A stretch of 64,000 nt of DNA from Lutraria lutraria (lineage: Eukaryota > Mollusca > Bivalvia > Venerida > Mactridae), in contig OZ026838.1 of assembly GCA_964023205.1 (NCBI GenBank), positions 28,051,843 through 28,115,842 of the forward strand, written 5' to 3'. Positions 25,024 through 36,910 of the stretch are shown piece after piece (the stretch's first letter is position 1; every line of letters begins with the position of its first letter). The notes beneath the pieces are model-generated. The model was not told the origin of the DNA and did not search any database. It was given only the letters and a program-made list of their open reading frames with translations. The position numbers and the translations under genes are program-made.

Positions 25024-27780
25024 CTATAATGTAAAGTAGCGATTCATAGTTTTATATTCAAGAGCCATTCAGATAGAAATACTTAAGAAAACGACGTGAA
25101 CACCAGCTTTGATAGCTAAAACAAGGTCACGACCGTGGTCCAGTGGGCTGGACTTGTAACCCCGCAATGTTTTCTAGACGAATTATACTTATGAGTATTT
25201 GTTTGCGAGTATATAGTGTAGTGTCTATTACTAGATTGGCTAATCCTGGCCATTTGATTGGCTAATGGTGATGACTGAATCTATTAATAGTTGACAGGTA
25301 AGTAAATCATGAAGGCATTGCCTAGATAAGTTGTTGTGTGGCTATTTGAAGTTCAATGTGGTTGTATGATAGTGCTCAGATTTACGGTGAATTCATTAAC
25401 ATTTAGGGTTGATTCTATTTTATTGATGTAGGGTATGATATTACCATGTGCTTGTGAACTATATGCATGAATTTATTCATTTGTCAAATACTCACGATTG
25501 TCATTATAATGTGTGTTACTCATATCATGAAAATAGGAGGTTGGAACAAAATATACAGTCAATATCCTTTATCAAAAAGCAACTTCATACAAAAAACATA
25601 AACCAATATGCTTCTTGTAATTCGTCTACCTATAACGTTTTGTTATAGTTGTTCTTGTTATATGTGTACCGGTATTTGAACGAGGCTCGGATAATGTTTT
25701 TGGGGCCTACTGTATTGGTGTTATATGGATAAAATTTCAATGTCCTGTGGTCATAGCCTTAATTCTTTATCAGAAATTTAGACAGAAATGTTGATTTTCC
25801 TTCATTAATATGAGCCGTCCTTGTGGAAGGATAAGAAAATACTGGTTAGAATACAGTCCAGGAAAACTGACAAGGTGGTCGCCGTGTATAACAGAAAAAC
25901 GGCGTTAAACTCAAACATTAAGAGCAAGAACTGGTCTTTGAACTGATGTGGTTTCTTTATCAATGTAAATTTATAAGAAATTCTATCCAAAAATAAGCGG
26001 TCGTTACGATAAGGTGCCCTTGATATTGAAGTCAGTCGTTAGGTGGCGCTTTACTGTATTTTGTTATGATATGTACGATAAAGTACTCTAAATTACTGAC
26101 ATAAATATATATATATGTTTTATGTGCCAAATAATAAATAGTATATAATATATATATGATCGATATACTATTTTTTAGAATTGTACACTATTTCGTCAGT
26201 TAATATCAAACTTTCTGTCGTTGCTTCACTTTGAGCTTCATAGTTCTTAACACGGATTGAATCATCAATAAGCAAGTTTAACATATTTAGATATGTTATA
26301 TATACCAGCTTACTATTTAGTAATGAGAGAGTCAGTGTAGAAAAAAATGCTATAATTTAAAATCACACTCTTAGTTCATAGAAGTAGTAACTACATTTTG
26401 TACCAGAATAATATACATGTAGTAGATATAATGATGTACATGTATGTAGATTATACCTGGAACTAAGGTCTTTTCGTAATACATGTAAATGCGTTATAAT
26501 CTTACTGCCCGCATACAATCTAGCTACTTTGAAAGCGACTGTGTGACATAAGTAGAAAATACGAATGTATACTTACTGTCCGAAATATAAGTCCTTATGT
26601 CTGTTTTACTGCTAAACTGATACTTCCGTAGCTCACAATATATCAACTGACCGTTGTCGTATGCGTTCTTTCTATATATAACCCGACACCCAAATAATTT
26701 CTACATATCTGTAAGCATATGAAATTGCAATACACTGTGTGGTTTACATTGTACTGAATAGTCCTATATTTACAATCGTCCTAGATTTTAAGAAGTCGTC
26801 CCAGTTGTAATAAGAATATATTTACTAAGCCAGCTGTGCACACGACGTCCTGTTAATCGTATTAGTATAAGGTTTGGTTTTACGCACTTTTCGCAAAGAT
26901 CAATAATTTATAGTTTCCATAGAAACCATTATAGTTAATACAATACTGACCAACTGAGATTTTAGCAAAAAATAATACAAGAACGTGGTGCTGTGTGTAT
27001 AGATTATCCATGGGTTTATCACATGGAAGAAAAACAATTTTAACGTTTAAAGTAGTTTACCATTCTAACAAACACACTGCCAGTAGTAATAGACATGTGA
27101 TGGTAAAATTATATTAAATTATTTTTAAACTACCTAAATGTAACCCCAGATTACCTTAAATGAAAAACAAACATTTAATGTCACAGAATACGACACCGTG
27201 CAAAATTATGTATACGAGTCGAAAACACAGTATCAATAAAAATCATGAGTGTTTGCATGCAAGGTAAAGAAAAAGAAATAAGTCAAGTCTGCATTTCTGA
27301 ATCATATTAAATGCATGACATTGTGTTGACAGTTGTTCCTCAAACGTCCACTCAGAGAGACGTGTACAGATACAGTGCAATCTCTCCAAAACAACACACT
27401 TTAGGAGTAGCAAAACTATGTTGTTGTTCCAGAGAGGTTGTTGTTCTAGAGAGGCTAAATTAGTTGTTAAATGATACAAAAGCATACTGTTGTTGAAGGC
27501 AGGTTGTTGGTCAAAGAGAGGGCTGCTCTGGAGAGGTTATACAGATATATTTAAGCAGGCCGAGAAGTGATAAAATAGGTTATATAGATAACATGAATTC
27601 TGTAGTTTCTGTACCATTTGTTACTTGTATTTGTTAAAAACAATACAAGCTTGATACCATTGTTGGAAAGACAGTTTAATGAGAAAGCACGTACGGCCAT
27701 TATCAAGTTGAAATAAAGTAAATATAAAACTTGTGTCAAATTGTTGTCGTTATAAGGTCTTTATACCTTTCCTGTGTGTT
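24675..27780. repeat. Segmental duplication block around sulfotransferase exon 1 and 5' flank, copy 3
   Basis: Third copy of the block, continuing through sequence homologous to 1200-2210 and 3850-4640 (for example the tttactaagccagctgtgca landmark at 26820, 17410 and 3850). It shows that the 1.6-kb segment at 2226-3844 is an insertion in copy 1 only. Confidence 0.9.
25813..25914 (+). mobile_element. 3' part of a tRNA-derived SINE (duplicate of the 1.2-kb copy)
   Basis: Carried by segmental duplication, nearly identical to 1211-1312. It is absent from the middle unit. Confidence 0.6.
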
Positions 27781-28170
27781 ATTGAGATCACAAAGGAGGT
27801 TTTACTTAATATTATTGAGATCACTAAATGCGTGTTTTAGTATTGGTGAGATCACTAAGTGAGGTTTTACGTAAAATATTATTGAGACCAGTAGTTGCGT
27901 GTTTTACTTAGTTTTTATGAGATAATTTCGGGAGGGGGGTACATAGTATTGATGAGATCACTAAGTGGGTTTTTACTTAGTACTGATGAGATCACTAAGT
28001 GAGCTTTTACTTAGTACTGATGAAATCACTAAGTGAGATTTTACTTAATTCTTACGAGATCACTAAGTGAGATTTTACTTAATTCTTACGAGATCACTAA
28101 GTGAGCTTTTACGTAGTAATTATGAGATCACTAAGTGAGCTTTTACTAGTATTTATGAGATCATTTAACG
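27775..28170 (+). repeat. ~33-bp minisatellite, third and more diverged version (about 12 units)
   Basis: Units such as gagatcactaagtgagcttttacttagta. It ends about 60 bp before the first RIM exon in the window and marks the right edge of the duplicated sulfotransferase units. Confidence 0.9.
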
Positions 28171-28230
28171 ATGTTTCATTGCGTATTGATGTGATCAATT
28201 GATGTAATATCACTGTAAATCTATTTTCAG

Positions 28231-31200
28231 GTAGAGACAGGTCGGAATTCTCCTCGTCAGCACATTCTTCGCCTCTACATTCACCAGGTGGCCTTGAAAA
28301 ATGTAAGAACACTTCCTTAGCTCTGATAAACGCCAATAGAAAGCAGCTCAGATTATTCTCCCCGTGTTTGTCGATGTCTTTTTCTATATGAAAATATGAA
28401 AGTTACAATGATGTTATTTAATAAATTCCTCTTAAGGGGGCATACCCTACAACATGGTGCATCTAGAATCAAGGCAAAATGATGATAAATTAGAAGCGTG
28501 TAAAGAAAAAAGCAGACGAAGAAAGTTTCAGCCAAAAATTCATCCAATTAAAAATAAAATCACCAAAATATTTGTTTCCATAAAAGATCGGAAACTCTTT
28601 GGAATTTGTTGTACAATTTTTGGGTGGAAGTGATTTATTATTCATAGCTATGATTTTTGCGGCTAGTACCTAAACTAGTCATTTTATTACCCAAGTTCTT
28701 CTTGCAATTATCCATTATATATTGTTTTACATACACATCTAACACATTTTTACACTTTCACAGAATGTTTGTCAGTTGTAGGGTATGCTCCTTTAATTTG
28801 TGTATCTTTTACAGCCAAGATTCATAATACCAAGATTTCAGAAAATTGTGTCTTCTGTGGATGTGTTTCATTTTTTCCCACTTCCGTAGCTTAAATTATG
28901 AATTTTTAAACATGTGTCTATGCCAATCAAATGCTTGCTTGTCCTTGAATTTCATTATTGGACCAGCGTAGGACCCGCCTACATGGTCGAGTGGTTAAGG
29001 TAACTAACTTCAAATCACTGTAACATCTCACTGATACAGGATCGTGGGTTCGAGCCCAGCTACCGACCAAGTCTCTGTGTATGAGAAAGTAGAAGGATGA
29101 GAGTCTAGCTAATACTGGTTCTTTCCAGGAACGATGGTTAGATGAACTGTCTGCTTCATATGACTCTGACTGTTGAAAAGGGACGTAAAACTTTAACCAG
29201 CGTAACCGCTATGTCACAAATATCTCCTACTCCTTGTTTTTGACCTGGCCTCAACCGTTTGTATATATGAATACATGCTACAGGATAGCAATTTAATTAT
29301 GTATGTGACGATGTTTAAACATATCAGAATAAAGAATTGAACCTATAACATTGGATAGATGTAAATTTCGAACAAGGGGTGAAGTTATGTGAAAGATTTG
29401 CATGGCAAGGTCAAATTTTTACATTTAATTGGATACTACAGATGGATGTCAATCTGTTTATATGACAGACTTTATTTTCGCACCTAGAGTTTATAAATAC
29501 GAGACAGAGTCCTACTGACGAGAAATACTGCACGTAAAGACTGGTTGTACATAATGATAACGTTTGATGATCTATTTGTCTCGAGTGATGACATTCTTGT
29601 AAAATAACAGCGTTCTAGAAACTCTCACCTGGTCGCGAGTATTTGTCATTAACTACACGTCCGCAAAGGTCAGAACATTTATAGAATTATCATGAAAAAT
29701 TAGGATAAAGTGTACGTATTAAAACTGACAGACCACTGACTGTAGTGAATATATTCTGCTATACAAAAAACACGACAGATGATTGTAAAATTGTAATAAA
29801 AATAATGTTAATGTTTTTCTTGGCTTTTGTGAATATCGTATGATAAATTTAGTTAATTCATTTTCGTGTTTGAAACACTCAACTGTGTATTTGTCGCTAA
29901 GGCTGGCCTGGCCCCTAGGTTATAAACTTATAATCGATCTCCGAGCTAAAATCTAAATTAAATTATCAAAGTGTTATATGGTTTAATAGAAGGAACAGAT
30001 TAATGTTTTAATACATAATATTAACCAGATTACTAATGCTGTATGACTTATGTATCAATAATATCAGTAATGTCTAATCATAATTAACTTAGAAATATTA
30101 AAAGACAAGATATAAGATTTAAGCTCAGAGACCGGCGACAACAAGTTGGCCTGGTAACCGTGTAGAGATCTCCGGAGAGAGAGAGGGGGGGGGGGAGTAC
30201 ACACGCGCGCACATTTATTGTATTTTTGTTATATTAATTTATAGATTGGCGTCCAGAAAGTGCCGGACGACTTGAAATGTTACCTCCTCATCCATTGAAT
30301 TCGTCCAACAATTCTCTGTCGTTTTTCGACGACATTGACAGGTAAGTTCTGAGAGAATAACACAAGTCTGTAGTACATATATTTTCTATTGTTGCACAGC
30401 CGTAGTTTTTAAAGTTCCCAAATGTCTGCTCTGTAAAAACATACTACATGTATCCGCTAAGCTATAAGATAATTTGTCATCATGTAAATTAAAACACTAA
30501 AATGTAAAACAATGGGTGTAGTTTTACAAAATATTTACCCGCGAAGCATTTATTACATTATTGTTATTTGTAAAGAAGAATAGATCAAATCATCGTCTGT
30601 TTAAACGTTTGAATTACATTTTGTATGTACACTGTTTTTTTCAGTTTGAAGGGCAATTCCCTAGATCGACCGGCCCCGGAAGGAAACGACATCACGTCAC
30701 TATTAGGACCCGCACAAATACCACCTAAACCGTCACATGGTAAATCGATGCACACAAGATATAAATTTCACCTTTGAGTGAAATGAATTAAAATTTTGAT
30801 ATGTTTCTCTGAATATGAACTGTACCCAAAAGTTGTCTTACAAAATAAACGCATCCGCAGTGCAAAAAAAGAAACCCAAATCCCTGTGGTGAATTCGCTG
30901 ATGTTCTTTCAATCATTGTGGCGTATATTATTGAACTTGAAACTAACCCAGGCAATATAATATATGATGTATTCACATCAACATTATTTATTTGAAGAAA
31001 AATAATTTTTGTCTCTTACAAACACGTGGTCCTTCCTATTTGAACTTTGAAGGTGTGCAGCTAATTATTAGCTTTTAAAGTTAAAGCACTTTCATGAATT
31101 GAATTCATTACTCATTTACGTTTTTCAGAGAAAGGTGTCTGCGGTGATATGAAAATGGGTTTTATGGTTTCTAAAGGTCAGCTGGAGATTGATATAGTTG

Positions 31201-34200
31201 TAGTGAAAGGACTGAAGAAGTATGGTCTCCAACAAGCACCTGGTAATGTATTTCATGAATTTATTGGAGATTGATATTGTTGTAGTGAAAGGACTGAAGA
31301 AGTATGGTCTCCAACAAGCACCTGGTAATGTATTTCATGAATTTATTGGAGATTGATATAGTTGTAGTGAAAGGACTGAAGAAGTATGGTCTCCAACAAG
31401 CACCTGGTAATGTATTTCATGAATTTATTGGAGATTGATATTGTTGTAGTGAAAGGACTGAAGAAGTATGGTCTCCAACAAGCACCTGGTAATGTATTTC
31501 ATGAATTTATTGGAGATTGATATAGTTGTAGTGAAAGGACTGAAGAAGTATGGTCTCCAACAAGCACCTGGTAATGTATTTCATTAATTTATTGGAGATT
31601 GATATAGTTGTAGTCAATGGACTGAAGAAGTATGGTCTCCAACAAGCACCTGGTAATGTATTTCATGAATTTATTGGAGATTGATATAGTTGTAGTCAAT
31701 GGACTGAAGAAGTATGGTCTCCAACAAGCACCTGGTAATGTATTTCATGAATTTATTGGAGATTGATATAGTTGTAGTGAAAGGACTGAAGAAGTATGGT
31801 CTCCAACAAGCACCTGGTAATGTATTTCATGAATTTATTGGAGATTGATATAGTTGTAGTGAAAGGACTGAAGAAGTATGGTCTCCAACAAGCACCTGGT
31901 AATGTATTTCATTAATTTATTGGAGATTGATATAGTTGTAGTGAAAGGACTGAAGAAGTATGGTCTCCAACAAGCACCTGGTAATGTATTTCATTAATTT
32001 ATTGGAGATTGATATAGTTGTAGTGAAAGGACTGAAGAAGTATGGTCTCCAACAAGCACCTGGTAATGTATTTCATGAATTTATTGGAGATTGATATAGT
32101 TGTAGTGAAAGGACTGAAGAAGTATGGTCTCCAACAAGCACCTGGTAATGTATTTCATTAATTTATTGGAGATTGATATAGTTGTAGTCAAAGGACTGAA
32201 GAAGTATGGTCTCCAACAAGCACCTGGTAATGTATTTGATGAATTTATTGGAGATTGATATTGTTGTAGTCAAAGGACTGAAGAAGTATGGTCTCCAACA
32301 AGCACCTGGTAATGTATTTCATGAATTTATTGGAGATTGATATAGTTGTAGTGAAAGGACTGAAGAAGTATGGTCTCCAACAAGCACCTGGTAAAGTATT
32401 TCATGAATTTATTGGAGATTGATATAGTTGTAGTCAAAGGACTGAAGAAGTATGGTCTCCAACAAGCACCTGGTAATGTATTTCATGAATTTATTGGAGA
32501 TTGATATTGTTGTAGTCAAAGGACTGAAGAAGTATGGTCTCCAACAAGCACCTGGTAATGTATTTCATGAATTTATTGGAGATTGATATAGTTGTAGTCA
32601 AAGGACTGAAGAAGTATGGTCTCCAACAAGCACCTGGTAAAGTATTTCATGAATTTATTGGAGATTGATATTGTTGTAGTCAAAGGACTGAAGAAGTATG
32701 GTCTCCAACAAGCACCTGGTAAAGTATTTCATGAATTTATTGGAGATTGATATTGTTGTAGTCAAAGGACTGAAGAAGTATGGTCTCCAACAAGCACCTG
32801 GTAATGTATTTCATGAATTTATTGGAGATTGATATTGTTGTAGTCAAAGGACTGAAGAAGTATGGTCTCCAACAAGCACCTGGTAATGTATTTCATGAAT
32901 TTATTGGAGATTGATATTGTTGTAGTCAATGGACTGAAGAAGTATGGTCTCCAACAAGCACCTGGTAATGTATTTCATGAATTTATTGGAGATTGATATT
33001 GTTGTAGTCAAAGGACTGAAGAAGTATGGTCTCCAACAAGCACCTGGTAATGTATTTCATGAATTTATTGGAGATTGATATAGTTGTAGTGAAAGGACTG
33101 AAGAAGTATGGTCTCCAACAAGCACCTGGTAATGTATTTCATGAATTTATTGGAGATTGATATTGTTGTAGTGAAAGGACTGAAGAAGTATGGTCTCCAA
33201 CAAGCACCTGGTAATGTATTTCATGAATTTATTGGAGATTGATATTGTTGTAGTCAAAGGACTGAAGAAGTATGGTCTCCAACAAGCACCTGGTAATGTA
33301 TTTCATGAATTTATTGGAGATTGATATAGTTGTAGTGAAAGGACTGAAGAAGTATGGTCTCCAACAAGCACCTGGTAATGTATTTCATGAATTTATTGGA
33401 GATTGATATTGTTGTAGTCAATGGACGGAATATTAATATTTTACAGACACTTACGTGAAGACGTACCTAATGGAAGGAGAAAAGGTAGTTCAAAAGAAGA
33501 AGACGCAGACTATTAGAATGAATTTTGACCCAATCTTTAGAAAAACTATACGATATTCTGCTTGTAATATACATGGTCGATGTATAAGGGTGAGTAGATA
33601 TAACGTACCTTGTTTGTTTGTTACGTACATGCATGTTTTGGTTTCAATTCTTTTAGGGTTTTTGTTTTTATTTTTTAATATTCTTGATCCCTGCATAAAT
33701 ACTTTTTCTCATTTACAGATATATGCTTATATATAGATTTTCTATAAACAATGCATGGCATGTACCTGTTTTGGGGACTATTAATTTGAGAAACAAGTTT
33801 ATTTACATGTATATCATTGTCTCCACACACTTCATCAGTCCCCTTAAGTTCTCTGCGTTAGTGCTTCTTAATAAGTTCCAACTTGTATTTTAGAATATGG
33901 AGTTGTCTCCCTCAGACAACTGGTTGTCACGGCGCGCAATTGCTCATATCTTGAATGTCTTTTGTTCAAATTTTCACTTAAACACTGTGCATGATAAATG
34001 TAACCATTTCTTATTCGTGAATCAGTAAATTCATTATTCCCAACGCGGTAGACGCGTTTTGAAAATACGCTACATTGACTTCATTCAGTTCTCCATAAAC
34101 ACTGATTTTAATCTGAACAAACTAAGCTCCAAAGTTGCATATTAGATACTATTTCAACGAAAGTTATTAGTACAAATTATTCTCTTAGGTCAATGTGTGG

Positions 34201-34371
34201 GATAAACAGAAGACATTTGACAAGAAACAATCACTCGGAGAGATATTGGTGAAACTGGACAATCTTGACTTAAGTCAGCATACCATGGCATGGTATAAAT
34301 TGTTCCCTATAGGAGCGGCTGAAGTAGGAAGTGATGATAACGAATCTCTGAATTATTGGCCAATAACGTGA
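28231..34371 (+). CDS. RIMS: RIM active-zone protein, 3' part of gene (last six coding exons, C2B domain)
   Basis: RIM is the presynaptic scaffold that links Rab3, Munc13 and calcium channels at neurotransmitter release sites; its C-terminal C2B domain binds membrane lipid and partner proteins. Exons seen: 28231-28302, 30245-30341, 30645-30739, 31129-31242, 33447-33589, 34189-34371 (stop 34369-34371). All junctions are GT-AG with matching phases. The first three encode a Ser/Pro-rich linker (HSSPLHSPGGLEK, PPHPLNSSNNSLSFFDD). The C2B domain runs from GDMKMGFMVSKGQLEIDIVV through APDTYVKTYLMEG and KKKTQTIRMNFDPIF to QHTMAWYKLFP. GDxKxG...KGQLE and WYKLFP are characteristic of RIM C2B rather than synaptotagmin. 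The first exon opens with an acceptor in phase 1, so upstream exons (zinc finger, PDZ, C2A) must exist, but none was recognised to the left. The intron after exon 4 carries the 82-bp tandem array. Confidence 0.9.
28436..28792. mobile_element. MITE with TTAA target duplication (piggyBac-like size and site)
   Basis: Flanked by TTAA on both sides (28432-28435, 28793-28796). Inverted ends read GGGGGCATACCCTACAAC on the left and, with few changes, the complement on the right. It lies in the RIM intron after the first visible exon. No coding capacity. Confidence 0.7.
28971..29195 (+). mobile_element. tRNA-derived SINE with 9-bp target duplication
   Basis: tRNA-Ser/Leu-like head with A box TGGTCGAGTGG and B box GGGTTCGAGCCC, followed by a conserved body ending ctgttgaaaagggacgtaaaa. 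The 9-bp direct repeat ACCAGCGTA flanks it (28962-28970 and 29196-29204). It lies in a RIM intron. A sister copy is at 52918-53153. Confidence 0.85.
29205..30244. other. RIM intron sequence, no feature beyond a GA/G-rich run
   Basis: AT-rich intron with a purine run at 30176-30198 followed by an alternating cacgcgcgc stretch close to the next acceptor. No exon was recognised. Confidence 0.6.
31129..31242 (+). CDS. RIMS: RIM exon opening the C2B domain; parent of the 82-bp tandem array
   Basis: This 114-bp exon has acceptor tttttcag and donor CCTG|gtaatg and encodes the first beta strands of C2B (GDMKMG, then KGQLEIDIVVVKGLKKYG). Splicing from its own donor to the acceptor before 33447 gives the conserved APDTYVKTYL join in frame. 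Its last 58 bp plus 24 bp of intron are repeated 27 more times downstream, the last time incompletely, so the same exon end and donor recur across the intron. Confidence 0.9.
31185..33425 (+). repeat. 82-bp tandem array made of exon end, splice donor and intron start
   Basis: The unit starts at GAGATTGATATAG (31185) and recurs every 82 bp. The last start is at 33399, exactly 27 periods later, and that copy is cut off near 33425, just before the acceptor of the next exon. So there are 27 full units, counting the real exon end as the first, plus a partial one, with no net length change. Each unit is 58 bp of RIM coding sequence ending CACCTG, the donor gtaatg, and 24 bp of intron. Variation is limited to a few sites (gatatagttg/gatattgttg, gtgaaagg/gtcaaagg/gtcaatgg, gtaatg/gtaaag, atgaat/attaat), which points to recent homogenisation. 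Confidence 0.97.
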
Positions 34372-35985
34372 CATCGTTTAATGTATGTCCATAAAGTTCA
34401 GACTTGTGAGTAAGACGTGAAGGAATGGTGCAATGTTTTAAACTAGACACAAAATCTGAGACAGTGCTCAACCATCGATTTATTCTTGTTTTGTTTTGGG
34501 GGAGGGAGTTGATGAACGTCCTTTGTTTCACTTATTTCTCAAGCATTTTGTTTTAATTGTTGACTATGTCTGGAGCTTTCTTTTCTTCCGTATGACAACT
34601 TCATAATTGTCCTCAAATGGTTGTGTCACAAAAAGGTGTTGTGAACAGAGAATTACTTCTATCTAAAGCGTTCAAAATGATTTTTGGTCTTAATCATTGA
34701 TCATCTGAAACATTCATCATTTTGTTGGTGACAACATCAAATGCATATCAAGTGTTTGCTCAAAGCTTATATTCACCTCTAAGGAGACTGATATGAGAAG
34801 GATATAAATATATATGTAAACCAAAAGGATCACTATGGATACAAGTATTAGATGACCAAAGATTTTACCAGTTATACAGTCTTTCACAATTTTATAATGC
34901 CATTAAGGAATCTGATTGTTGCACAATGACATATAAACGTATTGTGAGTTATAATAGCTTTTTGTACAGGATGTATATGATAATTATATACATTGTAACT
35001 ATTTCTAGTAGTGCTAGGACTGTATGATATCTAAGTGGTGCCTTATACATACATGTATATATATAATGTAACCAAAGATAATCTTATCAGCATTACTGTA
35101 TATGTTATAATTATTTACACAATACACAATCAGATACTAGTACATAGTAATTGTTGTTTGATTATGGTCAAACCATTAACCAAAGTTAACCCTATAAAGA
35201 ACTTAAAAGTTGTTTCTATGCACATTTGGATTATTTACTTTCATTATATCCAAATTTGTACCTTATACCTTAAGGTTTTGTTAATTCAGGTGTTCTATGC
35301 TAGGAGGCAGTTGTTCATCAAGTAAGATTGTATGTTATTATTCATATATATGTAGGTTATATTCAGAGTATGCTATTAATAGTGTAAGATTTGATACATA
35401 CTGTATGTCAGCACTGTAGTACATGTAAGCATTTGACCACACTGAAGTCCAACAATTAACTCACTTGTGCGGGATTTCCACCTCAAGGGATACATCAGGA
35501 ATATTAGAATGTGAAACAATTATCCTAACATTGTAAGATCCTGGCTAATTAGAAGATTTCTGTCTTAGAAGTGAAGAGCGTGAAGAATAGCACAAACAAG
35601 TCACGTTTAAAAAAAGATTGACTTTGTGGGCTGGAAAAAGTACACAACTATATTTCTTGAAAAACAACAATAACACAAAAACAACATGGTAGAAAAAACA
35701 ACAACATTTATTCAGTTTTATATTGCAGAGTTAACATACATAAAAGACAATATCTTGTGATGATTAAAAGAATAATATCACAGAAACAGAAAACAATTAG
35801 AAAGGAATCTACTGTGGAATGTAATCTCATCATGGCACCATGGACTAAGTGATGATACATTATTCACCTGAATACAAAAGAAACTATTAAAAAATTTCAA
35901 AATCAAAAGTTCATGGCATAAGTTGGCATTGGCGAGAGTTCTAGAAATTAACTGACATCCAGGAAGGGAAAAATCTAAAGAGTGC
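34372..35985. other. Intergenic DNA and presumed RIM 3' UTR
   Basis: Starts right after the RIM stop codon. No further coding segment was recognised on either strand; several AT-rich stretches could hold the transcript end, which cannot be fixed from the sequence. Confidence 0.5.
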
Positions 35986-35989
35986 AGAA

Positions 35990-36250
35990 ATAATAACAAT
36001 TCAGATAATAACAAGAATTTAAGTGTTTGTGTAACATGGATGCCCCCTAAAGGCCAACTGGATAGCAAGACCTTCGACCTGGTGACCTCAAAATCAATAG
36101 GGGTCATCTACATGTGATGACCAACCTCCCATCCAAATCTGAGGAGCTTAGGCCACATAGTTCTCTAGTTATTGCCCAGATAAGGTTTGGTTACGGACGT
36201 AAGGACTGATCGACTGACATGTGCAAAGCAAAATACCCCATTTCTATGAC
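35990..36250. repeat. Dispersed repeat (ggatgccccctaaa family), copy 1
   Basis: Shares ggatgccccctaaa, tgacctcaaaatcaatagg, ggtcatctacatgtgatgac and ctgacatgtgcaaagca with the copy at 43290-43545, in the same order and orientation. Confidence 0.8.
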
Positions 36251-36910
36251 AGGGGACATTGTTATGTCAACCTAAGACTATATAAATGATGAATAACATC
36301 ATTTTTGCTACATCCAGGAGCCAAGACTCGAAGATTATTTAGACAACCAACGTAACTTTTAATACATTCTGGACCCTTGACAAGATTATTAAGACAATAT
36401 TTCAGATAATCAAACTTGGTTAATGTTGTCTGGAAACATATACACTCAAGATAAATAACTCAAAATTAATTACAGGAATATACCTTAAACATTCATAACT
36501 AGATGTAAAGTCGTAAATTTAACAAACACCATAACATGAGAGGTTTACAGAAAATCTACAAACCAATAATTTGTAGCTTTATAACACATTCTGAGTGATA
36601 TTCATCAAGACTACTGGATGATTGTGGTCACAAGTATATGTTAACAATGACAAAAGGACAATCACAATACCTCATCCATGATGACTCATTGTCATGTGAG
36701 ATTTAATGAAAAAAAGAACTATGTATATTATATTTCAATAAAATAGTTTTACAAAATCTCAAGAGGTATTTTAATTATGCATTCTTTCAATAAAATCTCA
36801 TACTGGTATTCAATTCTAACACTTTGGATTTGACAGAGACCACAAGAATATTATGCATAGATAAAAGATCAAGGAAATTCATAAAAACATGTGTATCGTT
36901 TCCTTTATAA

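Noticed and set aside
28971..29070. Functional tRNA gene
   Set aside because: A and B boxes are present, but the acceptor stem does not pair and a SINE body with target duplication follows. The same applies at 52.9, 47.2 and 40.8 kb.
31185..33425. The 82-bp units as a series of alternative exons
   Set aside because: They have no proper acceptor (tttattggag without a pyrimidine tract), gaps of about 27 bp are too short for introns, and the unit is out of frame.
33455..33736. 93-codon open frame on the plus strand
   Set aside because: It is the RIM exon 33447-33589 read through its donor into the intron.
35778..36107. 109-codon open frame on the minus strand
   Set aside because: Overlaps the dispersed ggatgccccctaaa repeat; no conserved domain.
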